From Vibrio sp. ED004 (GTDB taxonomy: Bacteria; Pseudomonadota; Gammaproteobacteria; Enterobacterales; Vibrionaceae), in assembly GCF_023206395.1 (NCBI RefSeq), contig NZ_CP066150.1, positions 1,364,001 to 1,428,000 of the forward strand: a stretch of DNA of 64,000 bases, in the 5' to 3' direction. The notes below the pieces were generated by a model. That model was given only the letters and a program-made list of their open reading frames with translations. It had not been told where the DNA came from and did no database searches. Positions within the stretch are counted from its first letter, which is position 1, and the number at the start of each line of letters is the position of its first letter. Made by a program: the position numbers and the translations under genes. Below are positions 35,853 through 44,124 of the stretch, piece after piece.

Positions 35853-36635
35853 ATGAAAGATAACCAATTCGATAGCTTTGAAGAACTCCTCTCCCACCAA
35901 ACCAACATTTTGACCGCTTGCCAACCCAAAGATTTCGACAGCACTTTTGCCTTGCTGGCACGAGAAGCGCTTACTTGGTTTAAGCTCGACAGGCTCACCC
36001 TATTCCCAAACTCTATGATTCTTTTGGACACAGGTAAGAGCATTTCAGTGTCTAAAACAGATACCCCACCGCTTGAAATGGAACGCTTTCTAAAAGGTAA
36101 CTATCTTGATTACCTTAAGCTTTTACGTTCAAAAGAGTGTTGGCAATTGTTTCCAGAAGAGACACTTAAGAACCACAAACTCGACCCGTTACGTGTACTA
36201 TATGAAGAAGGTGCACATTGGCACGGCATTGTGAGCCTTTCGTTATTTGGACAACAATGGGGCGCTATCGGCTTCTCACGTTTCAACCGCTACGATACAC
36301 CCATTGAAGCAGCGGATATGAAGCGCATCAAATTGCTCAGTGATATTTGGCTCTGCTTTTGGCAGCATTCTAAAATGACACGCAGTGTCACCAGCGATGA
36401 AGAAAACAACATCAATGAAAGTGAAAAGCTGCTGTTGCTGACCAAAAAGCAATGCACGGTTCTCACTCAACTGGCCCAAGGTTATACGGCAAAACAATGT
36501 GCGGAGATTCTGTTTCTGAGCCCAAGAACCATTGAATCCCACAAATACCGCATGTTAGATATTCTCGAGCTCGATAATCACACTGAACTGATTCAATTTG
36601 CACTGCGCAATGGCTTTGGGATCGACACTAAGTAA
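35853..36635 (+). CDS. LuxR-family transcriptional regulator
   Basis: 260 residues from ATG-AAA (MKDNQFDSFEELLSHQ). The first 170 residues are a GAF-like or autoinducer-like sensing region with DRLTLFPNSM and HWHGIVSLSLFGQQWGAIGFS. The C-terminal LuxR helix-turn-helix reads KQCTVLTQLAQGYTAKQCAE and SPRTIESHKYRM. It lacks a receiver domain. In-frame starts upstream (35796 TTG and 35841 ATG) exist and none has a strong ribosome-binding site. Three 20-bp repeats lie about 120-180 bp upstream, perhaps its own binding sites. Confidence 0.85.
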   Translation: MKDNQFDSFEELLSHQTNILTACQPKDFDSTFALLAREALTWFKLDRLTLFPNSMILLDTGKSISVSKTDTPPLEMERFLKGNYLDYLKLLRSKECWQLFPEETLKNHKLDPLRVLYEEGAHWHGIVSLSLFGQQWGAIGFSRFNRYDTPIEAADMKRIKLLSDIWLCFWQHSKMTRSVTSDEENNINESEKLLLLTKKQCTVLTQLAQGYTAKQCAEILFLSPRTIESHKYRMLDILELDNHTELIQFALRNGFGIDTK

Positions 36636-36684
36636 CCCTGTCATCCAACGTACCTTCCCGAGCAATAGATGCCCCAGATAGCAT

Positions 36685-36716
36685 AAAGCCCTAAACCATG
36701 AACAGTTTAGGGCTTT
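36685..36716. terminator. Bidirectional terminator
   Basis: AAAGCCCTAAAC / GTTTAGGGCTTT (36685-36696 and 36705-36716), a perfect 12-bp stem between convergent genes. Confidence 0.8.
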
Positions 36717-36772
36717 GAGCTATTGCTATCACTATTGTACTCGCCATTTCAAACCAGACGAATCGCCAACAA

Positions 36773-37267
36773 TCAAAGGTAGTCAGATCTGATTCTCGAC
36801 ATCAACAACATATCAATGTATTTACCGTTTTTGAAGGTACTCAATCGCTTAGTACCCTCTAACTGAAAGCCTACGCGTTCGTACAAAGCTATTGCACCTT
36901 GATTATCGGCATGCACTTCTAATTCAAGTCGAACGAGGTTAAACCAGTTATCGGCCTGATTGATCGCTTCTTGCATTAACGCCTTACCGACCCCTTTACC
37001 ATGGATGTCTGGGTGAATCGCAATCCCGAGGCCAGCATAGTGTCTATCTCGAACCTTGGTCGTCATAAATAAGGTAATGTGCCCAACAACTCTACCTGAC
37101 ACTTCAGCGACTAAAGTGAAATGGCCTGAGTGACCAAACAGTCGCTCCACTTGATCAGAGCTGAGGAAAGGCTTTTGTGAAGTGTTTTCTGACACTGATG
37201 GATGACGATAAATATCAAAAATATCTTGGTTGTCTGTGAGTTCTAGGTGTCTAATTTGTATTTCCAA
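36773..37267 (-). CDS. GNAT-family N-acetyltransferase, YhhY-like
   Basis: 164 residues. The acetyl-CoA binding motif is IAIHPDIHGKGVGKALMQEAI, preceded by GHITLFMTTKVRDRHYAGLG and followed by RLELEVHADNQGAIALYERVGF. The order and end (FKNGKYIDMLLMSRIR) resemble YhhY of E. coli, which acetylates amino acids. No operon partner. Confidence 0.88.
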   Translation of the reverse strand: MEIQIRHLELTDNQDIFDIYRHPSVSENTSQKPFLSSDQVERLFGHSGHFTLVAEVSGRVVGHITLFMTTKVRDRHYAGLGIAIHPDIHGKGVGKALMQEAINQADNWFNLVRLELEVHADNQGAIALYERVGFQLEGTKRLSTFKNGKYIDMLLMSRIRSDYL

Positions 37268-37428
37268 AGCGCTTCCTTACTATCTGATCTTTTTAACTGA
37301 ACGACTTTCATACTACGGATAGCAACGAGCACCTACAACCTTAAAGATTATAAGTGCTCGAAATAATTACATAGATAATAAACTCAACGAAATCTTAGCG
37401 TTATACAAGACTTCGGAAACTCTAATTT

Positions 37429-38421
37429 TTAGAACTTATAGTCGACACCAACGCTCGCGAGTACCTGCTCAGAATTATAGAAGTCGATATTGGAATCAAT
37501 CGTTCTTAGGCCCAGTAAGGTGATAAACGACCAATCTTCATAACCCATCAATCCACCAAATTCATACGCTAAGAAGGCACCGTATTCGTTCTCTTCACGC
37601 GTTTTTCCATAAATCGGATTGGCTTCATCATACTGACGATCACTGGCATCCAATGTAACAACAAAGCCATGACGGCCAATTCTCTTCGCATAATTCAATT
37701 CGATACCATAGCTGTCAAAGCTCAGTGCGCCTCCTTCTGCATCTGAATTGAAATACACCATAGAAGGTACTAGCAACCCGGATTGGTTTGGCAATATAAA
37801 GCGATAACCTGCTTTAGCGTACAGATAGCTTCTTTCCCTATCTAACAGCGCTGCGTCTTGTGGCGCTATGGGTTGAGTACCTAGAGTGCCCGATAATTCA
37901 TCATCAACATCAGATTCACCAATCGCGAAATCCGTTTGGAAGGCCGTTCCGCCAATGTTGGTCAGCTGTAGACGCCCTACATTACCTTTCATATCAGTTT
38001 CGTTTCGATTGACACCAACGGCGTAAGGATCCGACCAAGCCTTACCAGAGATAAGCGTTGGCAACACAGAGACATCTAAGATGGTGCCGCCAGAGAGTTG
38101 ATGTCTGTAACCAATCTCAAACGCTATGGTACCGGTGGCGATATCCTCTCGGGTAGTACCGGCATAAACTTGGTGAGTTAAAGATTCACCAAAGGTGTAT
38201 TGAACGGTTCCAAGAAAGCCAAGTAAGCCTTGGTTTTCACTGTCTCCTTCCATGGTATTGGTTGCTTGATTCGAGTTTTGCTCGGTACTCAGATTACTGC
38301 TGTCTGAATAGAAACCGGCCAAAACACTGAAGTTACCGCTGAAACCTTCACTTGGAGCAAGGCCACTATAAGCGGGCATTGAAGCAAATGCCGAAAACAC
38401 AACTGGTAAAACAAACCTCAT
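37429..38421 (-). CDS. DUF2860 outer-membrane protein
   Basis: 330 residues from MRFVLPVVFSAFASMPAYSG, a signal peptide. A beta-strand-rich barrel follows (VQYTFGESLTHQVYAGTT, AFEIGYRHQLSGGTILDVSV, AGYRFILPNQSG) and the chain ends ASVGVDYKF, a terminal aromatic as in outer-membrane proteins. DUF2860 proteins are found mainly in vibrios; their function is unknown. The start is placed at MRF, since GGATG precedes it; nine earlier codons up to 38448 are unlike a signal peptide. Confidence 0.82.
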   Translation of the reverse strand: MRFVLPVVFSAFASMPAYSGLAPSEGFSGNFSVLAGFYSDSSNLSTEQNSNQATNTMEGDSENQGLLGFLGTVQYTFGESLTHQVYAGTTREDIATGTIAFEIGYRHQLSGGTILDVSVLPTLISGKAWSDPYAVGVNRNETDMKGNVGRLQLTNIGGTAFQTDFAIGESDVDDELSGTLGTQPIAPQDAALLDRERSYLYAKAGYRFILPNQSGLLVPSMVYFNSDAEGGALSFDSYGIELNYAKRIGRHGFVVTLDASDRQYDEANPIYGKTREENEYGAFLAYEFGGLMGYEDWSFITLLGLRTIDSNIDFYNSEQVLASVGVDYKF

Positions 38422-38624
38422 ATTCACATCCGCCATTTGAATAATCACCCACTAACTATAAGTATCAAAATGGAATTATAACAAGTATTTAACGTGTATT
38501 TTTTATCCATCTGATGACTTTGGCTACTGAAGTAAGTGTCACCAAGGTGCAATAAGTTGATCTATCGCTTTTAGGCTTTCGTAATACCTCTCGGAAATAA
38601 CAGACAAACTCAAAGGACTACAAT

Positions 38625-39122
38625 ATGTTTAATCATTTAAGCAAGACTCTGTCAGTATTGGTTGCAACGATTCTTTTCACAGCTTTTGCGCATGCGAATC
38701 ATCACGGTATGAAGAAAGACATCGTTGATGTAGCAGTAGAAAATGGCTCGTTCACCACCCTAGTTGCGGCGGTAAAAGCAGCAGGCTTAGTAGATACATT
38801 GAAAGGCGACGGCCCATTTACCGTTTTTGCTCCAACCGATGAGGCTTTTGCAGCATTGCCAGAAGGAACGGTCGACATGCTGTTGAAACCAGAGAATAAA
38901 GACAAGTTAGTCGCAGTACTGACTTATCATGTCGTACCCGGGAAAATTATGGCGGCTGAAGTAATGAAACTGAACAGTGCAGTCACAGCCCAAGGTGAAG
39001 CTGTAATGGTGGGGATTGATCATGGCAGTGTGATGATCAACAAAGCCAAAGTCGTGATGCCAGACGTTGAAGCAAGCAATGGTGTCATCCACGTGATTGA
39101 CGCGGTACTACTACCAAAATAA
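38625..39122 (+). CDS. Secreted fasciclin-domain protein
   Basis: 165 residues, signal peptide to about 24 ([11 protein letters not shown]). One FAS1 domain: [43 protein letters not shown] (YH motif) and [17 protein letters not shown]1 domains mediate adhesion or matrix contact. AAAGGA precedes the start. A strong terminator follows. Confidence 0.93.
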   Translation: MFNHLSKTLSVLVATILFTAFAHANHHGMKKDIVDVAVENGSFTTLVAAVKAAGLVDTLKGDGPFTVFAPTDEAFAALPEGTVDMLLKPENKDKLVAVLTYHVVPGKIMAAEVMKLNSAVTAQGEAVMVGIDHGSVMINKAKVVMPDVEASNGVIHVIDAVLLPK

Positions 39123-39162
39123 CCAATAGTTAAAGTTGGTAATAAGCCTTCAGAAATTCTTT

Positions 39163-39191
39163 AAAGGGTGTGACTTATTCACACCCTTTTC
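39163..39191 (+). terminator. Terminator after the fasciclin gene
   Basis: A perfect 11-bp stem AAAGGGTGTGA / TCACACCCTTT (39163-39173 and 39179-39189), then T. Confidence 0.85.
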
Positions 39192-39251
39192 GTATTTAGA
39201 GCCAACTGAGTTTCGTCATCAAAGAGTGCGAGCTTACTTTTACGAGTACAG

Positions 39252-39548
39252 TTAGACAAAAAAGCGCCCGAATATCAAAAAAGCCGCCATCGACACGACC
39301 TTGGTAAACACCACTACCCAAATACAGTCACCAATACTCGCGTGCGTTGCCTTCCCGAGAAGGAATACGAAAAGGATCAACCCGAGAGCCCACCCTACAG
39401 TTGGAATCAACGACACTAGAGCAACGATAACAGCGATGGTCAGAAGGGATTTAAAATCGGCAACAACAAAAGACATTTTCGAGGCAACGAACATGCAACA
39501 TGCCGTGATTAAAGCGTCCATTGCAAACGCCAAAGCTTCTATTCCCAC
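39252..39548 (-). CDS. Small integral membrane protein
   Basis: 98 residues starting at GTG with AAGGA 6 bases upstream. Three hydrophobic segments (about 6-24, 33-63, 75-95) suggest three or four membrane helices. No domain is recognised. Confidence 0.65.
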   Translation of the reverse strand: MGIEALAFAMDALITACCMFVASKMSFVVADFKSLLTIAVIVALVSLIPTVGWALGLILFVFLLGKATHASIGDCIWVVVFTKVVSMAAFLIFGRFFV

Positions 39549-39668
39549 TTGGATTCCTTAATTAAGCTAAATCAGCCTGCATACTATATGCAACTCGGAA
39601 AAAGTTCTTAAGAACATGGTAAAAAAGCCACCAACAAATGTCGCAAATTTGAGAATTGCGAGAAATAA

Positions 39669-39700
39669 AAACCGGTCATTCATGTCGGTTATTTCTTATG
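39669..39700 (-). terminator. Possible terminator of the small membrane gene
   Basis: An imperfect stem AACCGG(T)CAT / ATG(T)CGGTT followed on the minus strand by T residues. Confidence 0.4.
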
Positions 39701-39745
39701 TTTTTCAAACCCTTTGGTTAATGCTTCAGGACGAGCTGTATTCGT

Positions 39746-39946
39746 TTATTGATAGGAATCGGAGACATCTTTCTCTTCTCGACTGATACACAGCAGATAC
39801 AGATTGATAACGACAGAAAAGAAAGAAATAACGACGACAAAGATCGGAAATAACCCTTCGAAGCCGAACTTCAAAGCCAATATCCCTGCCGCCAATGAAA
39901 GAGAGGAAATTAAGACGAGGATCTTATTACTAAGTACAATAATCAT
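39746..39946 (-). CDS. Small membrane protein (66 residues)
   Basis: Start at MIIVLSNKIL, with GGAG 8 bases before its ATG; a GTG three codons earlier is less likely. Two hydrophobic segments (about 4-22 and 30-52, AAGILALKF, IFVVVISFFSVVINLYLLC) and a short charged tail SREEKDVSDSYQ. No homology is recognised. Confidence 0.6.
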   Translation of the reverse strand: MIIVLSNKILVLISSLSLAAGILALKFGFEGLFPIFVVVISFFSVVINLYLLCISREEKDVSDSYQ

Positions 39947-40042
39947 GAGCCACACTCCATGTAGTCTTATTAGTTTAGATTAGACCAATAAAGATGCACA
40001 TAACTCGAAGTCACCGACACTATTGATGATTATCTCAGGCTA

Positions 40043-40507
40043 CTAGATCACTTTCTCCATCACGTAATTCGTCAGTTTTACGCCTCGCATCTCGACTTCT
40101 TGCTCGTTCACAACCTTGAAGCCAAGATGTTCATAGAAAGGTCTGGCGGTAATACTTACCTCTGAGAAGTATCGAGAAACACCACGCACTCTTCCAACTG
40201 AAAATACGTGCTCCATCAAAGCTCTTCCTACGCCTTTGCCTTGATATTCATGATGACAGAAAAAATGGTCAATTAATCCACTCGGTTGAAGGTCTGTATA
40301 CCCAACCACGCGCCCGTCTAATTCGGCCACAAAGGGTTGTATACGACGAAGACATTTCTCCCACAGTTCCGAATCGAAGTCACTTGGTGCCCAAGCCTCA
40401 ACTTGTTCTTGAGAGTAATCGCGAACGTTAATGTTACGAACGGTATGAAAATAGATCTCCCATAGCGCTTTGCTATCACTAGGTTGGTAATTTCTGATTC
40501 TAACCAC
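40043..40507 (-). CDS. GNAT-family N-acetyltransferase
   Basis: 154 residues, GTG start with GAGGAG 6 bases upstream. The acetyl-CoA loop is HHEYQGKGVGRALMEHVF, preceded by VVGYTDLQPSGLIDHFF, and the C-terminal strand is ARPFYEHLGFKVVNEQEVEMRGV. Similar to YafP/ElaA-class single-domain acetyltransferases; the substrate is unknown. Confidence 0.88.
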   Translation of the reverse strand: MVRIRNYQPSDSKALWEIYFHTVRNINVRDYSQEQVEAWAPSDFDSELWEKCLRRIQPFVAELDGRVVGYTDLQPSGLIDHFFCHHEYQGKGVGRALMEHVFSVGRVRGVSRYFSEVSITARPFYEHLGFKVVNEQEVEMRGVKLTNYVMEKVI

Positions 40508-40589
40508 GACATACTCCTCTCATGTCTTTAGTGTTTTAAATGCATTTACGTATCGAACTAAACTGGTTATTGATAAGCGAATATCGAGG

Positions 40590-40808
40590 CTATACCACTC
40601 GTGTCACTGATGGATATTTTTCAGAGGCAAACTCATGGTAAATGTCTGCCAAATAACGGGCGAGCTCTTCCTCAGCTAAGTCTGATGGGATCACCACATC
40701 ATAAACTCGAGAGCGTATCGACGTATCTGATTCACGATAAAGTAACCACTCTTCGCCTTTGCGTTGTATCGACATACTTTGATGGAAGACCTGAAATTTT
40801 AAAAACAT
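40590..40808 (-). CDS. DUF7661-like small protein
   Basis: 72 residues from ATG-TTT (MFLKFQVFHQSMSIQRKGEE); AAGGA is 7 bases upstream, whereas a longer start (six codons) lacks it. Soluble, with ELARYLADIYHEFASEK near the end. It resembles the widely spread small family DUF7661. Function unknown. Confidence 0.65.
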   Translation of the reverse strand: MFLKFQVFHQSMSIQRKGEEWLLYRESDTSIRSRVYDVVIPSDLAEEELARYLADIYHEFASEKYPSVTRVV

Positions 40809-40875
40809 GCGTGTTCCTTTGGCCAAAAAGATACATAGCTAGACAGCTAAATAGATTACTGCCTACGTTCACTAA

Positions 40876-41190
40876 CTAACGATAAAATACAGCCAGCCAG
40901 ATGGTAACAGCGTCTTTATCGGTTCCTTGAACCTTGTGCTTGTCTCTTGCAGCGATGTTGATGTAATCCCCTTTAGACAAGGTAACAACACGTCCATCTT
41001 CAAACTCAATCACGCCTTTCCCTTCGATCACCATCACCCACTCGTGTTCGTCTTGGTCATACCAACCTTCCTCAGGGGAGCTGTGTCCATGTGACAGAAT
41101 GCGCTCAATTCGAACATTGTCATTACTAATGAGATCTGTGAACACCTCATTGGGTAACGATGAAGGGATATCAGCGTGGATATTGGGCAT
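40876..41190 (-). CDS. Single-domain cupin protein
   Basis: 104 residues. Cupin motifs: HSSPEEGWYDQDEHEWVMVIEGKG and GDYINIAARDKHKVQGT, i.e. metal-binding His/Glu in the two conserved strands. AGGAG precedes the ATG. Function is not predicted beyond metal-cupin; no operon partners evident. Confidence 0.85.
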   Translation of the reverse strand: MPNIHADIPSSLPNEVFTDLISNDNVRIERILSHGHSSPEEGWYDQDEHEWVMVIEGKGVIEFEDGRVVTLSKGDYINIAARDKHKVQGTDKDAVTIWLAVFYR

Positions 41191-41256
41191 CGAGCTCTCC
41201 TAGTTCTTTAATCATTGTCATACGGTGAGTTTATTGCGTTACAACAGGCTCAAACT

Positions 41257-41760
41257 CTAAGCTATCGCATTCTTTTTGAAGTAAAAGCGGTAATAGCCGA
41301 CCAAGTTACTGCAAATAAACAGCGCTTCCATCACCACCGCCGTTGGAGAGCCAACCAGATAGTTATGGACCAACCAAAAGCTGGTTCCGATGATCATTAG
41401 CTCTCTTAATCGACGGTCATCCTTATTAAACGCAGCAAAGGTTTGAAACACAGAAGCAAAACAACTCAATATGCTGGTCAGCCCAGAGTACGTGACTGCT
41501 GTCGCCACCATAGACATGGAACAGAACAAATACTTAAACTTGGACGAGGTAGAGAACACACTCGTCAAATAACGAATCGTGGCAATCGTCATTAAGCTTG
41601 CCGCCGTCCACTGCTCTAATAAAATAAAGTGACTTGAAATTAACACGCCCGCAAAGAACAAACACGTGACGATTTTCTTCCTTTCCTTGAACTGGAATGA
41701 CAAAAGATCAAAGCAAATCGCAATAGCGACTAAGACTTGAGATAGATAAAACGCTGACAC
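41257..41760 (-). CDS. ygjV: YgjV-family inner-membrane protein
   Basis: 167 residues, GTG start with AAGGA 6 bases before. Five or six hydrophobic stretches, family-type text: LSQVLVAIAICFDLLSFQFKERKK, SSHFILLEQWTAA and the end SPTAVVMEALFICSNLVGYYR. YgjV proteins are inner-membrane and of unknown function. Confidence 0.82.
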   Translation of the reverse strand: MSAFYLSQVLVAIAICFDLLSFQFKERKKIVTCLFFAGVLISSHFILLEQWTAASLMTIATIRYLTSVFSTSSKFKYLFCSMSMVATAVTYSGLTSILSCFASVFQTFAAFNKDDRRLRELMIIGTSFWLVHNYLVGSPTAVVMEALFICSNLVGYYRFYFKKNAIA

Positions 41761-41863
41761 AATGATTCCTTCAATAATAACTCACGCCCTAGCGGCCTCG
41801 TTTAATCATCAATAATCGAACGGACTTGCTTGATGCGCTCAAACAGATACAGCCAATAACGCC

Positions 41864-42694
41864 TTAAACCTTTAACACACCACTGATCACCGTCGTAGCA
41901 GAGCCAATAAGCTTTATGCGCCCATTATCCAATAATTCGGTCGACATGTACCCACCACGGCGTGATGCCTGATAAGCACTGAAACTGCATCTGTTTAACT
42001 TCTCAGCCCAATGCTGCGTAAGTGCGCAATGCGCTGAGCCAGTAACCGGGTCCTCATTAACACCCACCCAAGGAGCAAAGTAACGAGAAACAAAGTCGAG
42101 ATCAGGATTCGACGACAGTGCCGTTACAACAACACCTCGCCCCTTCATACCTTTCAAGGCATCAAAGTTGGGTGCCAGCGCCAACAACGCGTGTTCGTCA
42201 GTCACTTCGATTAACTGCTTAGAATCAAACTCTCTAAACGAAACCACTTGATCCAGTGATAGGCCAAGATGCTCTAACAATGCGAGGTTGGGTTCAGAGT
42301 TCGAAGATAACTGATTCAAAAATAGTTGGTTCGAAGATAATTGGGTGCTAGGGAAATCAAGCTCAATAGACGATTCACCAACTGTGGCAGATAACTCTCC
42401 AGACAAGGTATTAAACGCTACACTGTCACCTGATTTTACCAAGCCTTGTTCTTTCATTACATGGACAGTCGCTAAGGTGCCGTGCCCGCACAACTTCACC
42501 TCCGCTTCAGGCGTAAACCACTTAAGTGTCATGCTGTTAAGCGCAAGAAAAGCCGTTTCTGAAACCGCCATCTCTTCTGCAATCGAAAACATTAATGACT
42601 CATCCAGTAGTTCAGGGGAAATACAAACCCCGGCTGGGTTTCCTTTGAACGCTTGAGTTGTAAATGAATCTACTTGGTATATCTCTAAATCCAC
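41864..42694 (-). CDS. PhzF-family isomerase-like protein
   Basis: 276 residues from GTG with AAGGAAGGAATC before it. The PhzF signature is present: MDLEIYQVDSFTTQAFKGNPAGV, the active-site Glu region AEEMAVSETAFL, KLCGHGTLATVHV, and GVNEDPVTGSAHC in the C-terminal half. PhzF relatives are phenazine-type isomerases or of unknown metabolic use. Between about residues 115 and 140 is a repeat-like insert (QLSSNQLFLNQLSSN) matching a 30-bp DNA duplication at 42299-42342. Confidence 0.88.
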   Translation of the reverse strand: MDLEIYQVDSFTTQAFKGNPAGVCISPELLDESLMFSIAEEMAVSETAFLALNSMTLKWFTPEAEVKLCGHGTLATVHVMKEQGLVKSGDSVAFNTLSGELSATVGESSIELDFPSTQLSSNQLFLNQLSSNSEPNLALLEHLGLSLDQVVSFREFDSKQLIEVTDEHALLALAPNFDALKGMKGRGVVVTALSSNPDLDFVSRYFAPWVGVNEDPVTGSAHCALTQHWAEKLNRCSFSAYQASRRGGYMSTELLDNGRIKLIGSATTVISGVLKV

Positions 42695-43089
42695 AATGAT
42701 TCCTTCCTTGTGCCGACATGATTTATGTATTGTTCACCACAATAAGCACAAACACTCTGTGCTACAAGTCATTAGCAGTGACTTTATTGATACTTTTCAA
42801 CAAAGAACAGAATACTAAACAAAGAGTTATAGAACACCTTATGGTTAAAAAGAAAGACAATGGACCAAAGATAAGCTTGAGAAGCATACCAAATGACAAA
42901 CGCTATCTACTCTTTGTACTAAATGAGTAAATCTTGGGTTATGTCTCTTTTATCTCTTAGTCTCAAAGATGAACACTAGGGATTCGCATGCAATGCATTA
43001 GGTTGTACTAAAATAAGAAGCGTAAATTTGAATCATGTTGCAGATTTTGGGCTACGATTTAGTTATCACGTACGAAAGGGAATCCGTCA
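42695..43089. other. Intergenic region before the NspS-like gene
   Basis: 395 bp. A 70-codon frame at 42718-42930 lacks a recognisable domain. I see no further signal beyond an AT-rich promoter region near 43030-43089. Confidence 0.45.
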
Positions 43090-44121
43090 GTGAAAGCGTT
43101 TTGTGTTTCAATTCTCGCGTCTACATTCTTTTTAACTGCTCCTGTATTCGGCCAACAGCAAGATATTTATCTCTACAATTGGGATAAATTTTTATCTGAC
43201 AGTGTCGTTACCCAGTTAAGGGACACCTATGGCATCTCGCTTAAGCAACAATTCTTCTCTGATGAGTCAATTAGAGATGAAGTTTTATTAAGTGAACGTC
43301 GCGGCGCTTTTGAGTTGGTCATCGTCGAAAGCGTGAAACTCAAGGCATTAGCTAAACAAAACCTGTTCCATAACCTAAGTGACTTACAACTATCCATTGA
43401 AAGCAATTTTGATCCCAGATGGGCGGACGGGTGTGGTGAATATGGTATTCCTTACGCTTGGGGAACATCCGGTATCCTATATCGCAGTGATAAAGTCGCC
43501 GCCCCAGAATCTTGGATAGCCATTCTTGAGCCTGACTCAAAAGTCAGTGGCCGTATAAGTATGTACTACGACCCCACAGACTTGGTAAGCACTGCACTAT
43601 TGTTCAATCGATTTAACCCCTTTACCAATAACGAACAAGAACTTCGGATCGCGTACAAAACACTGCAACTGCAAAAACCACATCTTGAAAGTAATGAGTA
43701 TGTCATTGACCATATCCACCAGCTAGAGCGCCTAGCCAATATCGACCTCGCGTACGGATATTCCGGTGACAGCTATGTGCTAAACGATGCCGAGCCTGAG
43801 GCATCTTGGGCCTACACGGTTCCTCAAGAAGGAACAACCTTATGGTTAGAGTGTATGGCCGCAATTAACAACGGAGAGCTCTCTACACAGGCAACCACGA
43901 TCCTCTCCTTCTTATCGCAACCCGAAATAGCCGCTCAAAACGCAATGGATTCATGGTTTGCGACGCCAAGTTCAAAAGCAAAAGCACTCACTTCTCAGGA
44001 GTATCAAAACGATCCCGAACTTTTCCCGAGTAAAGCAGTATTAGATCGCAGCTACCTTTATCAGCCGTTAGAACCGAGTAGCATTCAAATTCGCAATCGT
44101 ATTGTCGACAGTTTGAGATAA
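43090..44121 (+). CDS. nspS: NspS-like periplasmic polyamine-binding sensor
   Basis: 343 residues, GTG start with AAGGG about 10 bases upstream; signal peptide to about residue 21 (APVFG). PotD/substrate-binding fold: IYLYNWDKFLSDSVVTQL at the N-terminus, YGIPYAWGTSGILYRSD and AYGYSGDSYVLNDAEPEASWAYTVPQEGTTLW, the same pattern as spermidine-binding proteins. No ABC permease or ATPase lies nearby. The next gene, starting 3 bp later, is a GGDEF/EAL protein. This is the NspS-MbaA arrangement of V. cholerae, where norspermidine or spermidine binding to NspS controls c-di-GMP. The symbol is by analogy. Confidence 0.8.
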   Translation: MKAFCVSILASTFFLTAPVFGQQQDIYLYNWDKFLSDSVVTQLRDTYGISLKQQFFSDESIRDEVLLSERRGAFELVIVESVKLKALAKQNLFHNLSDLQLSIESNFDPRWADGCGEYGIPYAWGTSGILYRSDKVAAPESWIAILEPDSKVSGRISMYYDPTDLVSTALLFNRFNPFTNNEQELRIAYKTLQLQKPHLESNEYVIDHIHQLERLANIDLAYGYSGDSYVLNDAEPEASWAYTVPQEGTTLWLECMAAINNGELSTQATTILSFLSQPEIAAQNAMDSWFATPSSKAKALTSQEYQNDPELFPSKAVLDRSYLYQPLEPSSIQIRNRIVDSLR

Positions 44122-44124
44122 CTC

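Noticed and set aside
42718..42930. 70-codon frame before the NspS-like gene
   Set aside because: No Shine-Dalgarno sequence, no signal or family pattern; kept only as intergenic.
43090..44121. Substrate-binding protein of a polyamine ABC importer
   Set aside because: No permease or ATPase genes adjacent; the next gene is a GGDEF/EAL protein.
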